Below are positions 1 to 7,760 of a stretch of DNA of 39,491 nt, piece by piece. The notes beneath the pieces are model-generated. The model saw only the letters and a program-made list of their open reading frames with translations. It ran no database searches and was not told the DNA's origin. This DNA is from Alphaproteobacteria bacterium (GTDB taxonomy: Bacteria > Pseudomonadota > Alphaproteobacteria > Caulobacterales > Caulobacteraceae): contig JANXXK010000243.1 in assembly GCA_025350685.1 (NCBI GenBank), positions 1 through 39,491 of the forward strand, in the 5' to 3' direction. Each line of letters starts with the position of its first letter. Position 1 is the stretch's first letter. The translations under genes and the position numbers were made by a program.

Positions 1-1
1 C

Positions 2-109
<108 letters not shown>

Positions 110-110
110 C

Positions 111-134
111 GGGCGACCTCTCGGGCGACCTCTC
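111..134. repeat. Tandem 12-bp direct repeat (2 copies)
   Basis: GGGCGACCTCTC is present twice back to back (111-122 and 123-134), directly after the PII stop codon. It is a perfect two-unit tandem duplication in a non-coding spacer. No function is evident; it may be simple slippage. Confidence 0.7.
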
Positions 135-137
135 TGC

Positions 138-162
138 GGCCCGCATCCAGGTGGTGCGGGCC
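138..162 (+). terminator. Hairpin after the PII gene, possible terminator
   Basis: GGCCCGCA (138-145) pairs perfectly with TGCGGGCC (155-162) across a 9-nt loop. It lies 29 nt after the PII stop. There is no clean U-tract, only CTAATTT about 12 nt later. A transcription end is plausible from position but not certain. Confidence 0.4.
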
Positions 163-189
163 CTGGGCCTGGTCTAATTTGCGGTGGTC

Positions 190-765
190 ATGCCGCACGA
201 CCTCGAACCGCCGCGGACCATCGACCCCGCCGCCCCGATGATTTCGCGGACCGATCGCATCGTCGTGGAGCGCACGCCGCAGGCGCTCTGCGCGTGGATG
301 ATCACCTCGAAGCTGGAGGACAGCGTTCCGGACACCGGCGCGTTGCCGGGCGTCGTCGGCACGACTCTGCTGACGCCCACCTGGGGCGTGGTGGGCGCGC
401 GGCGCAAGGTCCACCTGAGCGACGGCGGCAGCGCGACCGAGCAGATCCTCGACTTCGCCGCCGGCGAGCGGTTCCGCTACCAGGTCTGGGACTACACGAC
501 CGCGGCCGCCTGGCCGATCCGCTACGCCATCGGCGAATTCCGCTACCTGCCCCTGCCGGGCGGGCGCACGGAATTGGTCTGGACCTACGCCTTCCGCCTC
601 TACGGCGACCGCTTCCCGGGGTTCCTGGGCCCGCTCGGCCGCTGGCTGCTCAAGGTGGTCTTCCTCGACCGCGCCTATGCGACGCTGATGCGCGAGACCC
701 TGAAGGCCACGAAGCTGGGCGCCGAACGCGCGGCTCAGGTCGGCGCGGCCCGGCGCGGGAAGTAG
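190..765 (+). CDS. SRPBCC (START/polyketide cyclase-like) family protein
   Basis: A protein of 191 aa from ATG at 190; an in-frame GTG at 184 is an alternative. The pattern fits the helix-grip SRPBCC fold. It has an N-terminal strand with RIVVERTPQALCAWM, central strands with EQILDFAAGERFRYQVWDY and a TELVWTYAFRLYG strand, and a long amphipathic C-terminal helix. Such proteins bind hydrophobic ligands in a central cavity. No catalytic motif is visible, so neither ligand nor reaction can be assigned. The 3' end overlaps the convergent MFS gene by 31 bases. Confidence 0.7.
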   Translation: MPHDLEPPRTIDPAAPMISRTDRIVVERTPQALCAWMITSKLEDSVPDTGALPGVVGTTLLTPTWGVVGARRKVHLSDGGSATEQILDFAAGERFRYQVWDYTTAAAWPIRYAIGEFRYLPLPGGRTELVWTYAFRLYGDRFPGFLGPLGRWLLKVVFLDRAYATLMRETLKATKLGAERAAQVGAARRGK

Positions 766-1883
766 CGCCAAAGCAGGGCCCAGCCCGCGGCTACCGCCGG
801 CAGGGTCAGCAGGACCCAGATCCACGAAGGCGCGCCTAGAGCGGCCAGGCCGGCCGCCGTGAGGCAGGCGCAGAAGCAGCCCGCGTCCCAGCCGCCCTCG
901 GTGGCCATCATCACCCGCATGGGGCAGGGCGAGGCCTTGGCGAGGTTCTGCGCGGCGCTCGCGAGCGGCGGGACCAGCAGCGGCATGATCATCCCGCCGG
1001 CCGCGTTGGCGATGGCCGCGAGCCAGGGCGTGTCGAGGCTGGCCGCGCGGAACAGCACCACGGCGGCCGCCGCACCATAGGCGATGGCGACGGCCCGGCG
1101 CCCGTGGCCGGCGTCCACGTGGCGCCCCATCAGCAGGCCAATGGCCGCGCCGGCCAGACCCGCCAGCGCCATCACCCCGCCATAGGCCGCGAAGCTCTGA
1201 CCGAGGGCGACGAAGAGGGCGATCTGCCAGACGAAGATGAAGGTCGCGTCGAACCAGCCATCCACCGCGATCAGCAGCGCGGCGGGCCGCGCCGCGCGCC
1301 AGGCGCCGGGGGCGGATCGGGCGACCGCGACATTCGGCAGGCCTAGCAGCGGGATCACTGAGGCCACTTGCACCAAGGCCACGCCGGCGAAGGTCCAGCG
1401 CGGGCCCGCTGCGGTCAGGGCCCAGGCGCCGATCAGCGGGGAGACGACGGCAGAGGCGGCCGACAGCGCCTGGCCGATGGCCACCTGATGGCCGCGGTGC
1501 TCGGCGTCGCCCAGGGCCGCGAAATAGCTGTTGTAGGAAACGTAGTAGACCACCTCGCCGAGGGCGGCGGCGAGGCAGACCGCGACCAGTGCGGCGTCGA
1601 CGCCATGGACTTCCGCCACCAGCGGATACTGCACGGCCATGGCCGCGGCGCCGGCGATCAGCAGGGGCTTCAGGCCAAGGCGCTGGGCGAGCGGCAGCAT
1701 GACCGGCCGGACCGCGAAGCGCACCACGACGATCGCCGCCTGGGCCAGGAGCGCCAGGGGGATCGAGACGCCCGCCTTGATGAGAAACACCAGCAGGAAG
1801 AGCTGGCCCGCGCCTTGGGCCAGGGCCTGGACGCCGACCTGCAGATTGACGCGGTTGATCGCGTCATTGCCGAAGAATGACAT
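735..1883 (-). CDS. MFS transporter
   Basis: A hydrophobic protein with about 12 predicted membrane segments and the alternating Ala/Leu/Gly-rich helices and short basic loops of the major facilitator superfamily. The ATG at 1883 (MSFFGNDAINRVN) is preferred, giving 382 aa. A GTG at 1985 would add 34 polar residues that look unlike a transporter N-terminus. The segment VVYYVSYNSYFAALGD and a basic RRAVAI loop between the halves fit MFS drug or metabolite exporters. The substrate cannot be told from the sequence. The gene converges on the SRPBCC gene and is preceded by metW on the same strand, with a gap of about 160 nt. Confidence 0.75.
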   Translation of the reverse strand: MSFFGNDAINRVNLQVGVQALAQGAGQLFLLVFLIKAGVSIPLALLAQAAIVVVRFAVRPVMLPLAQRLGLKPLLIAGAAAMAVQYPLVAEVHGVDAALVAVCLAAALGEVVYYVSYNSYFAALGDAEHRGHQVAIGQALSAASAVVSPLIGAWALTAAGPRWTFAGVALVQVASVIPLLGLPNVAVARSAPGAWRAARPAALLIAVDGWFDATFIFVWQIALFVALGQSFAAYGGVMALAGLAGAAIGLLMGRHVDAGHGRRAVAIAYGAAAAVVLFRAASLDTPWLAAIANAAGGMIMPLLVPPLASAAQNLAKASPCPMRVMMATEGGWDAGCFCACLTAAGLAALGAPSWIWVLLTLPAVAAGWALLWRYFPRRAAPT

Positions 1884-2045
1884 GGGAAATCCAATGATGG
1901 AGGCATGAGAAGACACGGTGTCCCGCTCGCCGAGAGCGAGGGCGGTTCCGGTCAGGCGGCGCGTCGTGCGCTCAGCAGTTTCCACGCATGGAGGAAGTCT
2001 CCGTCTTGGTCGCGACTATGGCCCGCACCCAGCCGAGCGGCAAGC

Positions 2046-2735
2046 TCAGCGCTTGCGTCGGGGTTTCGGCGCCGCCGGCTTCGGCAGCTCGACATCGCCG
2101 AACAGATTCTGCGGTGCCACGCCGGTCGGCTCTGCGGTGCGACGGCTGAGCAGGAAGAGCGCCGATTCCGAGCGCCAGTTCTCCAGCAGGCCCTCCGGGC
2201 GGATCGGCCGCGCGGACTTGCCGGCAGTGAGCGCCGCGCAGGCGTCGATCCGCAGGTCCAGTTCGCGGCACAGGTCGGTGAAGTCGCGAAGCGTGCACAG
2301 GTGGATGTTCGGCGTCGACCACCAGGGGTCGGGCAGGGCGCGGGTCTCCGGCATCCGGCCACGCGCCATCAGCGACATGCGCATGCGCCAATGGCCGAAG
2401 TTCGGCACCGAGACGATGGCCTGGTCGGCGATGCGCAGCAGTTCCGAGAGCACGTGGCGCGGCTCGCGCATCTGCTGCAGGGTCTTGGACAGGATCGCGT
2501 AGTCGAAGGCCCGCGTCGGGAAATGGTCGAGGTCGCGGTCGCCGTCGCCCTGCACCACCGCCAGGCCCTTGGCGAGGCAGGCCGAGACCCCGGCCGGGCT
2601 GATCTCCAGGCCCTGGCCGTCGACGCGCTTTTCGCGGGTCAGCAGGTCCAGCAGTTCGCCGTCCTCGCAGCCGACGTCGAGCACGCGGCTGCCCGGGCGC
2701 ACGAGCCGCAGGATCTCGGCGAAGTCCTCGCGCAT
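2046..2735 (-). CDS. metW: Methionine biosynthesis protein MetW
   Basis: A protein of 229 aa from ATG at 2735; an in-frame TTG lies 9 nt upstream. It is a class I SAM-methyltransferase-like protein, with motif I as LDVGCEDGELLD at about residues 19-30. Family-typical segments follow: LEISPAGVSACLAKGL, the SKTLQQMREP stretch, SVPNFGHWRMR and the P-D-P-W-W-STPNIHLCT stretch. MetW is found beside metX in many proteobacteria and is thought to assist homoserine acylation in the transsulfuration/sulfhydrylation route to methionine. The start lies 10 nt after the metX stop, so the two genes form one minus-strand operon. The Lys/Arg/Pro-rich tail (about 20 residues) is not part of the core fold. Confidence 0.93.
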   Translation of the reverse strand: MREDFAEILRLVRPGSRVLDVGCEDGELLDLLTREKRVDGQGLEISPAGVSACLAKGLAVVQGDGDRDLDHFPTRAFDYAILSKTLQQMREPRHVLSELLRIADQAIVSVPNFGHWRMRMSLMARGRMPETRALPDPWWSTPNIHLCTLRDFTDLCRELDLRIDACAALTAGKSARPIRPEGLLENWRSESALFLLSRRTAEPTGVAPQNLFGDVELPKPAAPKPRRKR

Positions 2736-2745
2736 CGCGATCAAC

Positions 2746-3900
2746 TCAGAGGCCCCGCGCCTGGGCGGTGGAGGCGAAGAAGCCGCGCAGCGCCCCGTCG
2801 AACAGCGGCTCGTCGAGGAAGAAGGCGTCGTGGCCCTTGTCGGTCTCGATCTCGACGAAACTGGCCCGGCAGCCGGCGGCGTTGAGCGCGCGCACGATGT
2901 CGCGGCTCTCGGCGGTCGGATAGAGCCAGTCGGATGAGAAGGAGAGCACGCAGAAGCGCACGCCGCGGGCCTTGACGAAGGCGTTGGCCAACACGCCGCC
3001 GTGCTGGCCGGCGAGGTCGAAATAGTCCAGCGCGCGGGTGATGTAGAGGTAGGAGTTGGCGTCGAAGCGGTCGACAAAGGCCGCGCCCTGGTGGCGCAGG
3101 TAGCTCTCCACCTGGAAGTCGGCGTCGAAGCCCCAGCTAAGGCCGTCTCGCTGCAGTTCGCGGCCGAACTTCCGCTGCAGGGCGGCCTCGGACAGATAGG
3201 TGATGTGCGCGGCCATGCGCGCGACCGCCAGACCCTTTTCCGGGCGCACGCTCTCGGTCTCGTAGGCGCCGGCGCGCCAGTCGGCATCGGCCATGATCGC
3301 CTGGCGGCCGACCTCGTGGAAGGCGATGTTCTGGGCCGAGTGGCGAGGCGCGGCGGCGATGCAGACCGCGGAAAACAGCATCTGCGGATAGTCGGCCGCC
3401 CACTGCAGCACCTGCATGCCGCCCATCGAGCCGCCGACCACGGCCAACAAGGTCTCAATTCCCAGGGCCTCGACCAGCATGGCCTGGGCGCGGACCATGT
3501 CGGCGATGGTGATCACCGGGAACGCCAGGCCGTAGGGCGCCTTGGTCTTGGGATTGACCGAGGCCGGGCCGGTCGAGCCCATGCAGCCGCCAATGACGTT
3601 GGTGGCGATGACGAAATAGCGCGAAGGATCGAGGGGCAGACCGGCGCCGATCACGCTGTCCCACCAGCCGGGGCGGCCGGTGACCGGGTTGACCGAACCG
3701 GCGTGCTGGTCGCCGGTCAGCGCATGGCAGACCAGGACGGCGTTGGTGCGGGTCTCGTTGAGCACGCCGTAGGTCTTGTAGGCGACCTCCAGCGGCTCCA
3801 GCCGGGCCCCGGAGTCCAGGCGCAGGCCCTTGCCGGCGGGGAAGCGGTGCACGCCTCCGCCCGTCTCGTCGCCCGGGCTGGTCTCGACGGCGCCGTCCAT
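2746..3900 (-). CDS. metX: Homoserine O-acyltransferase MetX
   Basis: A protein of 384 aa from ATG at 3900 ([10 protein letters not shown]). The frame stays open to a TTG at 3972, but that lies inside a repeat element and adds no conserved sequence. It is an alpha/beta hydrolase. The nucleophile elbow GGSMGG (Ser about 158), Asp about 324 in SSDWLYP and His about 357 in KGHDAFF form the triad. ALTGDQHA and [12 protein letters not shown] are MetX hallmarks. The enzyme transfers an acyl group from acyl-CoA to homoserine, the entry step to methionine. Whether the donor is acetyl- or succinyl-CoA cannot be settled here. The gene is followed by metW. An AAGG lies 6 nt before the ATG. Confidence 0.96.
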   Translation of the reverse strand: MDGAVETSPGDETGGGVHRFPAGKGLRLDSGARLEPLEVAYKTYGVLNETRTNAVLVCHALTGDQHAGSVNPVTGRPGWWDSVIGAGLPLDPSRYFVIATNVIGGCMGSTGPASVNPKTKAPYGLAFPVITIADMVRAQAMLVEALGIETLLAVVGGSMGGMQVLQWAADYPQMLFSAVCIAAAPRHSAQNIAFHEVGRQAIMADADWRAGAYETESVRPEKGLAVARMAAHITYLSEAALQRKFGRELQRDGLSWGFDADFQVESYLRHQGAAFVDRFDANSYLYITRALDYFDLAGQHGGVLANAFVKARGVRFCVLSFSSDWLYPTAESRDIVRALNAAGCRASFVEIETDKGHDAFFLDEPLFDGALRGFFASTAQARGL

Positions 3901-3906
3901 GCCGGC

Positions 3907-3936
3907 CTTAGGACCGCCAAGCCCTACCGCTGTCAA
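3907..3936 (-). promoter_or_regulatory. Candidate metX promoter, near-leaderless
   Basis: On the minus strand a perfect TTGACA (3936-3931) is followed 17 nt later by TCCTAA (3913-3908), a weak -10 match. Transcription would start almost at the metX ATG (3900), giving a leaderless or very short 5' UTR, which is common in Caulobacter relatives. The -35 match is exact but the -10 is poor. Confidence 0.3.
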
Positions 3937-3946
3937 TGGTCGCCTA

Positions 3947-4059
3947 GACCCTGTCCCGACTGACTTGAACAAGTCATCCGGGATGAACAGGGCCGTCGCC
4001 TATATCTGGAGCCCTCCTTATCCGGTCGCGATGAAACATCGCGAACGGGAAGGGCTCTG
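3947..4059. repeat. Two-hairpin intergenic repeat, copy A (113 nt)
   Basis: This block and 24329-24441 are the same length (113 nt) and share long identical runs, starting with GACCCTGTCCCG and ending with AGGGCTCT. Stem 1: outer arms CCCTGT (3950-3955) and ACAGGG (3987-3992) enclose an imperfect inner palindrome around CTGACTTG/CAAGTCA. Stem 2: GAGCCCT (4009-4015) pairs with AGGGCTC (4051-4057), and inside it TCGCGATG (4026-4033) pairs perfectly with CATCGCGA (4037-4044) across an AAA loop. It sits in the divergent metX/sixA spacer. Confidence 0.85.
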
Positions 4060-4123
4060 GGCCGCCGTGGCGGCTTCGCAGGCGGCGCGGGCGCGGCTAT
4101 GAGGAGTGCGTCGAGCGTCCCGC

Positions 4124-4169
4124 TTTCGAAGCTCGCCAGCGCTGGGGCCAGGCAGAGCGAGCTTCGAAA
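4124..4169. repeat. Inverted repeat with 13-bp perfect arms
   Basis: TTTCGAAGCTCGC (4124-4136) is the exact reverse complement of GCGAGCTTCGAAA (4157-4169), with a 20-nt spacer. It lies between repeat copy A and the next inverted repeat. No U-tract follows, so it is not an obvious terminator. Confidence 0.7.
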
Positions 4170-4197
4170 ACGATAAGGACACTCGCGGGGAATGCTT

Positions 4198-4275
4198 CCA
4201 GTGTGGCTGTTGGATCTAACGTTCCCAACGGTGTGCGCCGGAAACGGGGTGGGAACGTCAGATCCGCCACACTGG
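4198..4275. repeat. Long imperfect inverted repeat just upstream of sixA
   Basis: The left arm (4198-4227, starting CCAGTGTGGC and ending ACGTTCCCA) is the reverse complement of the right arm (4250-4275) except for a 4-nt insertion (TGTT) and one mismatch. The loop is 22 nt. The right arm ends 12 nt before the sixA ATG; the GGAG at 4279-4282 stays outside the stem. With 3947-4059 and 4124-4169 it fills most of the 387-nt gene-free gap at 3901-4287. No gene is seen in that gap. Confidence 0.7.
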
Positions 4276-4287
4276 CGTGGAGCGTAG

Positions 4288-4785
4288 ATGGACCGGCTGA
4301 TCCTTTTCCGGCACGGCAAGGCCGCACCGGAGTCCGCGAGCGGGGAAGATTTCGACCGCCGCCTGGCGCCGCGAGGGATGCGGGAATCCGCCGCGATGGC
4401 CCGCCACTTGGCCGACCTGGGGCTGAAGCCGAACCTGGCGCTGGTCTCCGCCTCGGCGCGCACGCGCGAGACCTGGGCCGCCGCCGAGCCGGCGTTCCCC
4501 GGCGCCAAGGTGCGGATCGAGGACGACCTCTACAACGCCGATTCCCGCGCGATCCGTCACGCCGCGACCCGGGCCGGCGAGGGCGTCAGGACGGTGATGG
4601 TGGTGGGCCACAATCCGGGCCTGCAGGAGCTCGCCGTGCGGCTGCTCACCGAAGGCCACGCGCCCGCCTCGCTGATCAGCCGGGCGCAGCGGCAGTTCCC
4701 GCCGGCCGCGGCGGCCGTGTTCCTGTTCGACGATGGCGGGCGGCCGGCCTACGATGGGCTGTTCTTCCCGGAGCGTGGGGATTGA
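4288..4785 (+). CDS. sixA: Phosphohistidine phosphatase SixA (histidine phosphatase superfamily)
   Basis: A protein of 165 aa. The catalytic RHGKA motif is at residues 8-12 with nucleophile His9. The second histidine lies in VVGHNPGLQE (His about 108). This short single-domain form with RHG near the extreme N-terminus is the SixA type, which in E. coli removes phosphate from histidine phosphotransfer domains or the nitrogen PTS. The substrate here is unknown. GGAG lies 5 nt before the ATG. The TGA stop overlaps the TTG start of the DUF952 gene (TTGA), so sixA heads a three-gene overlapping operon ending in pyrD. Confidence 0.88.
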   Translation: MDRLILFRHGKAAPESASGEDFDRRLAPRGMRESAAMARHLADLGLKPNLALVSASARTRETWAAAEPAFPGAKVRIEDDLYNADSRAIRHAATRAGEGVRTVMVVGHNPGLQELAVRLLTEGHAPASLISRAQRQFPPAAAAVFLFDDGGRPAYDGLFFPERGD

Positions 4786-5123
4786 GCCGCATCTTCAAGA
4801 TCCTCAGTCGCGCCGAGTGGGCGGCCGCGCTCGCGGCGCGCCGCTTCGACGGGTCTGGCATCGACCGCACGGACGGCTTCATCCACTTCTCCACTGCGGC
4901 CCAGGCGGGCGAGACGGCGCGCCGGCACTTCGTCGGCCGGGACGACCTGGTGGTGCTGGCAGTGGAGAGCGACGACCTGGGGCCGGCGCTGCGCTGGGAG
5001 CCGTCGCGCGGCGGCGATCTGTTTCCGCACCTCTACGCCCACCTCGACACCTTCCTGGTCCTCAAGGTCACCGAGGCGCCGCTCGGCCCCGACGGCGCGC
5101 CCCAGGTCGGGCCGCTCGCGTGA
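4782..5123 (+). CDS. DUF952 family protein
   Basis: A protein of 113 aa starting at TTG 4782 (SRIFKILSRAEW), inside the sixA stop. The frame is open far upstream, but that part is only antiframe to sixA and unlike any protein. DUF952 hallmarks are IFKI..R.EW near the start, DGFIHFSTAAQ in the middle and LRWEPSRGGDLFPHLYAHLD towards the C-terminus. The family is small, cytoplasmic and of unknown function. Its stop overlaps the GTG start of pyrD (GTGA), so translation of all three genes is probably coupled. Confidence 0.87.
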   Translation: MSRIFKILSRAEWAAALAARRFDGSGIDRTDGFIHFSTAAQAGETARRHFVGRDDLVVLAVESDDLGPALRWEPSRGGDLFPHLYAHLDTFLVLKVTEAPLGPDGAPQVGPLA

Positions 5124-6166
5124 GCGGCCTGCACGGCCTGGCGACGCGGGCGCTGCGCAACATCGACCCGGAGGAGGCCCACCGGCTGGCGATCCTAGGC
5201 CTGCGGCTGGGCCTGGGCCCGGTAGCGCGCGGCGCGGACGATCCGATCCTGGCGGGGTCCCTGGCCGGCGTCGCCCTGCCCAATGTCGTGGGCCTGGCGC
5301 CGGGCTTCGACAAGGACGCGGCGGTCTACACCGCCATGCTGCGCGCCGGGTTCGGTTTCGTGGAGTGCGGGACGGTGACGCCGGAGCCGCAGGGCGGCAA
5401 TCCGCGGCCGCGCCTGTTCCGGCTCAGCCAGGACCGGGCGGTAATCAACCGGATGGGCTTCAACAACAACGGTCTGAACGCCTTCGCCCACCGCCTCGTG
5501 GGCCGCGCCCCCGGCGTGGTGGGCGCCAACATCGGGGCCAACAAGGACTCCGCCGACCGCATCGGCGACTACGTGGCCTGCCTCCAGCGCCTCTGGGGCA
5601 TGGCCTCCTACTTCACCATCAACGTGTCCTCGCCGAACACGCCGGGCCTGCGGGCCCTGCAGACCAAGGCCGCTCTCGAGGAGCTGCTCGGACGGCTGGG
5701 CGACGCGGGGAAAGCCCTGCCGCCTGAGGGCCGCGCGCCGATGTTCCTGAAGGTCGCCCCGGACCTCGAGAGCGGCGAGGTCGAAACGATCGTCGAGACG
5801 TGCCTGGCCCACGGACTGGCCGGGATCATGGTCTCCAACACCACCGTCGCGCGACCGGAGCTGAGGTCGCGGCAGGCCGGGGAGGCGGGGGGACTGTCCG
5901 GCGCGCCGCTAATGGCGCTCTCGACCCGGGTGCTGGGCGAATTCGCCAAGGCGGCGGCGGGTCGCCTGGCGCTGGTCGGCGTGGGCGGGATCGGTTCGGG
6001 CGCCGACGCCTACGCCAAGATCCGCGCCGGCGCATCGGCCGTGCAGCTCTATTCGGCCCTGGTCTACGAGGGCCCGGGCCTGGTCGGGCGGATCAAGCGC
6101 GATCTGGCGGCACGGCTGCGCGCGGATGGATTTTCCTGCGTCAGGGACGCGATAGGTGCGCAATAG
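5120..6166 (+). CDS. pyrD: Dihydroorotate dehydrogenase, class 2 (quinone)
   Basis: A protein of 348 aa from GTG 5120, overlapping the DUF952 stop. It oxidises dihydroorotate to orotate, the fourth step of UMP synthesis, passing electrons to membrane quinone. The N-terminal amphipathic segment (DPEEAHRLAILGLRLGLG) marks the membrane-associated class 2 form. The FMN and substrate motifs are GLAPGFDKDA, ECGTVTPEPQ.GNPRPR, RMGFNNNG and GANIGANKD. NVSSPNTPGLR at about residues 168-178 carries the catalytic serine. VGVGGIGSGADAYAKIRAGA near the end binds the FMN phosphate. Confidence 0.97.
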   Translation: MSGLHGLATRALRNIDPEEAHRLAILGLRLGLGPVARGADDPILAGSLAGVALPNVVGLAPGFDKDAAVYTAMLRAGFGFVECGTVTPEPQGGNPRPRLFRLSQDRAVINRMGFNNNGLNAFAHRLVGRAPGVVGANIGANKDSADRIGDYVACLQRLWGMASYFTINVSSPNTPGLRALQTKAALEELLGRLGDAGKALPPEGRAPMFLKVAPDLESGEVETIVETCLAHGLAGIMVSNTTVARPELRSRQAGEAGGLSGAPLMALSTRVLGEFAKAAAGRLALVGVGGIGSGADAYAKIRAGASAVQLYSALVYEGPGLVGRIKRDLAARLRADGFSCVRDAIGAQ

Positions 6167-6217
6167 CCGCGCCGGGGTTCGTTGCCGAACAGGCCCGGCT
6201 GGATTAACTCGGAAGCC

Positions 6218-7705
6218 ATGGCGGACGCCGCCCCCACGCCGCAGGCGTTGACCAGGCCCAGGAGGCCCCGCTTCTTCTGGCCGGGCGGCCTTTCCGCGCG
6301 CCTGCTGACGCTCACCATCCTGTTCGTCGCCGTGGCCGGCGCCTGCGCCTTGCCGGTGGCCCTGGCGTCGTTCGAGGAACAGTGGCTGCTGGACCGCGTC
6401 CGCGCCGCCGAACTCGCCTCGATGGCGCCCGACGTGGCGCCCGACCGCAAGGTCTCCCAACAGATCGCCGCCCAGCTGCTTACCGGCGCCGGGGTCTCCC
6501 GCGTCGCCATCCAGACCGACGGGATGCGCCGCCTGGTCCTGGGCGGCCCGATGCTGAAGCGCGCGCCCTATGTGGTGGACCTGAGGAGCCAGGCGCCGAC
6601 CTCCTGGCTGGCCGCGCCCTTCCAGACCCTGCTGGGCGGCGATGGACGGAATGTGCGGGTGATCGCCAGCCCGAGGTTCCGCCGCGGCGACCTGGTGGAC
6701 ATCGTCGCCCCCGACGCCGAGCTGAAGCGGGGGCTGGTCAGCTATCTCTGGAAACTGATCCTGGTGGCGGCCTTCGTCGCCACGGTGGCCGGCGTGCTGG
6801 TCTACCTTTCGCTCAACCTCTTCCTGGTCCGACCCATGCAGCGGATCACCAACGCGATGGAACGGTTCCGCGCCGATCCCGACGACGCAGAGGCCCGGGT
6901 GCAGCTCTCCGGCCGCCGCGACGAGATCGGCCGCGCCGAGGTGGAGCTGGACCTGATGCAGGCCGACCTGCGGGTGGCGCTGAATTCGCGGGCGAGACTG
7001 GCCGCGCTCGGCGAGGCGGTGGCCAAGATCAACCACGACCTGAAGAACATGTTGACCTCGGCGCAGATCGCCTCGGAGCGGCTGGCGGCGCTTAAGGACC
7101 CCAAGGTCAGCCAGGTCCTGCCCAGGCTCGAGCGCGCGCTCGACCGGGCGGTGAAGCTGGCCTCGGGCGTGCTGGCCTATGGAAAAACCCAGGAGGCCGC
7201 GCCCGAGCCGCACCCGGTGCCGCTGGCCGCCGCGGTGCAGGCCGCCGCCGAGGAGGCGCGCCTGGTGGAGCGCGGCATGGCGCTGAAGTGCGAGGTGGCG
7301 GCCGGCGAGCAGGTCAACGCCGATCCCGACCAGCTGCACCGGATCCTCGCCAACCTGCTGCGCAACGCCCGCGAGGCCATCGAGCACGAGGAGGGCCGCA
7401 AGAAGCCCGGCCGGATTGCAGTGACCCTGGCGCGCGCGGACAACGCCAGCCTGGTACGGGTGAGCGACAATGGCCCGGGCGTGCCCGAGCGGGCGCGCGA
7501 GCGGCTGTTCCAGCCCTTCGCCACCTCGGCGCGGCCCGACGGGGCGGGGCTGGGCCTGGCGATCGCCCGCGAGCTCGCCCAGGGCCATGGCGGCGACCTG
7601 ATCCTGGCGGCGACCGGCCCCGGAGGCTCGACATTCGAGCTGCGCCTGCCCGGCACACCGCCGCGGGTTGCGGCGGGGCGGCCGCGGGTAAAGCGCTCGG
7701 CCTAG
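6218..7705 (+). CDS. Membrane sensor histidine kinase
   Basis: A protein of 495 aa from ATG 6218; an ATG at 6182 is also in frame. Order of parts: TM1 (about 25-50); a periplasmic sensor of about 120 residues with no recognised domain; TM2 (about 170-195); a HAMP linker beginning VRPMQRITNAMERF; an H-box as INHDLKNMLTSAQ (His about 273); an N-box ILANLLRNAREA; DNGPG (about 417); and GAGLGLAIA (about 442). The kinase core is complete. H-D-L-K-N in place of the more usual H-E-[LI]-[RK]-[TN] recalls the NtrB-like H-box. No response regulator lies beside it, so its partner is elsewhere. The signal is unknown. Confidence 0.88.
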   Translation: MADAAPTPQALTRPRRPRFFWPGGLSARLLTLTILFVAVAGACALPVALASFEEQWLLDRVRAAELASMAPDVAPDRKVSQQIAAQLLTGAGVSRVAIQTDGMRRLVLGGPMLKRAPYVVDLRSQAPTSWLAAPFQTLLGGDGRNVRVIASPRFRRGDLVDIVAPDAELKRGLVSYLWKLILVAAFVATVAGVLVYLSLNLFLVRPMQRITNAMERFRADPDDAEARVQLSGRRDEIGRAEVELDLMQADLRVALNSRARLAALGEAVAKINHDLKNMLTSAQIASERLAALKDPKVSQVLPRLERALDRAVKLASGVLAYGKTQEAAPEPHPVPLAAAVQAAAEEARLVERGMALKCEVAAGEQVNADPDQLHRILANLLRNAREAIEHEEGRKKPGRIAVTLARADNASLVRVSDNGPGVPERARERLFQPFATSARPDGAGLGLAIARELAQGHGGDLILAATGPGGSTFELRLPGTPPRVAAGRPRVKRSA

Positions 7706-7718
7706 GGCCGATCAACAA

Positions 7719-7750
7719 CCGCTGATCCCGGCTTTCGCCGGGATGAGCGG
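7719..7750. terminator. Bidirectional hairpin between convergent kinase and ggt genes
   Basis: ATCCCGGC (7725-7732) pairs perfectly with GCCGGGAT (7737-7744) over a TTTC loop. It extends after one mismatch by CCGCT (7719-7723) with AGCGG (7746-7750). It fills the 55-nt gap between two convergent stops, which fits a shared terminator. No long U-tract is present. The core also resembles short palindromes common in proteobacterial intergenic DNA. Confidence 0.65.
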
Positions 7751-7760
7751 GTTCTAGTTG

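Noticed and set aside
2765-3458. Upstream extension of the metW frame into metX
   Set aside because: The extension is an out-of-frame reading of metX and gives Arg/Ser/Pro-rich sequence; metW similarity begins at the ATG at 2735.
3901-3972. Upstream TTG start for metX and a SAM-II type riboswitch before it
   Set aside because: The TTG lies inside repeat copy A. The 60 nt before the ATG lack the GCTAAA...GGG pattern expected of SAM-II.
5909-7588. A 559-codon minus-strand frame over pyrD and the histidine kinase
   Set aside because: Fully antisense to two well-supported genes, and rich in His/Gln/Arg without any motif.
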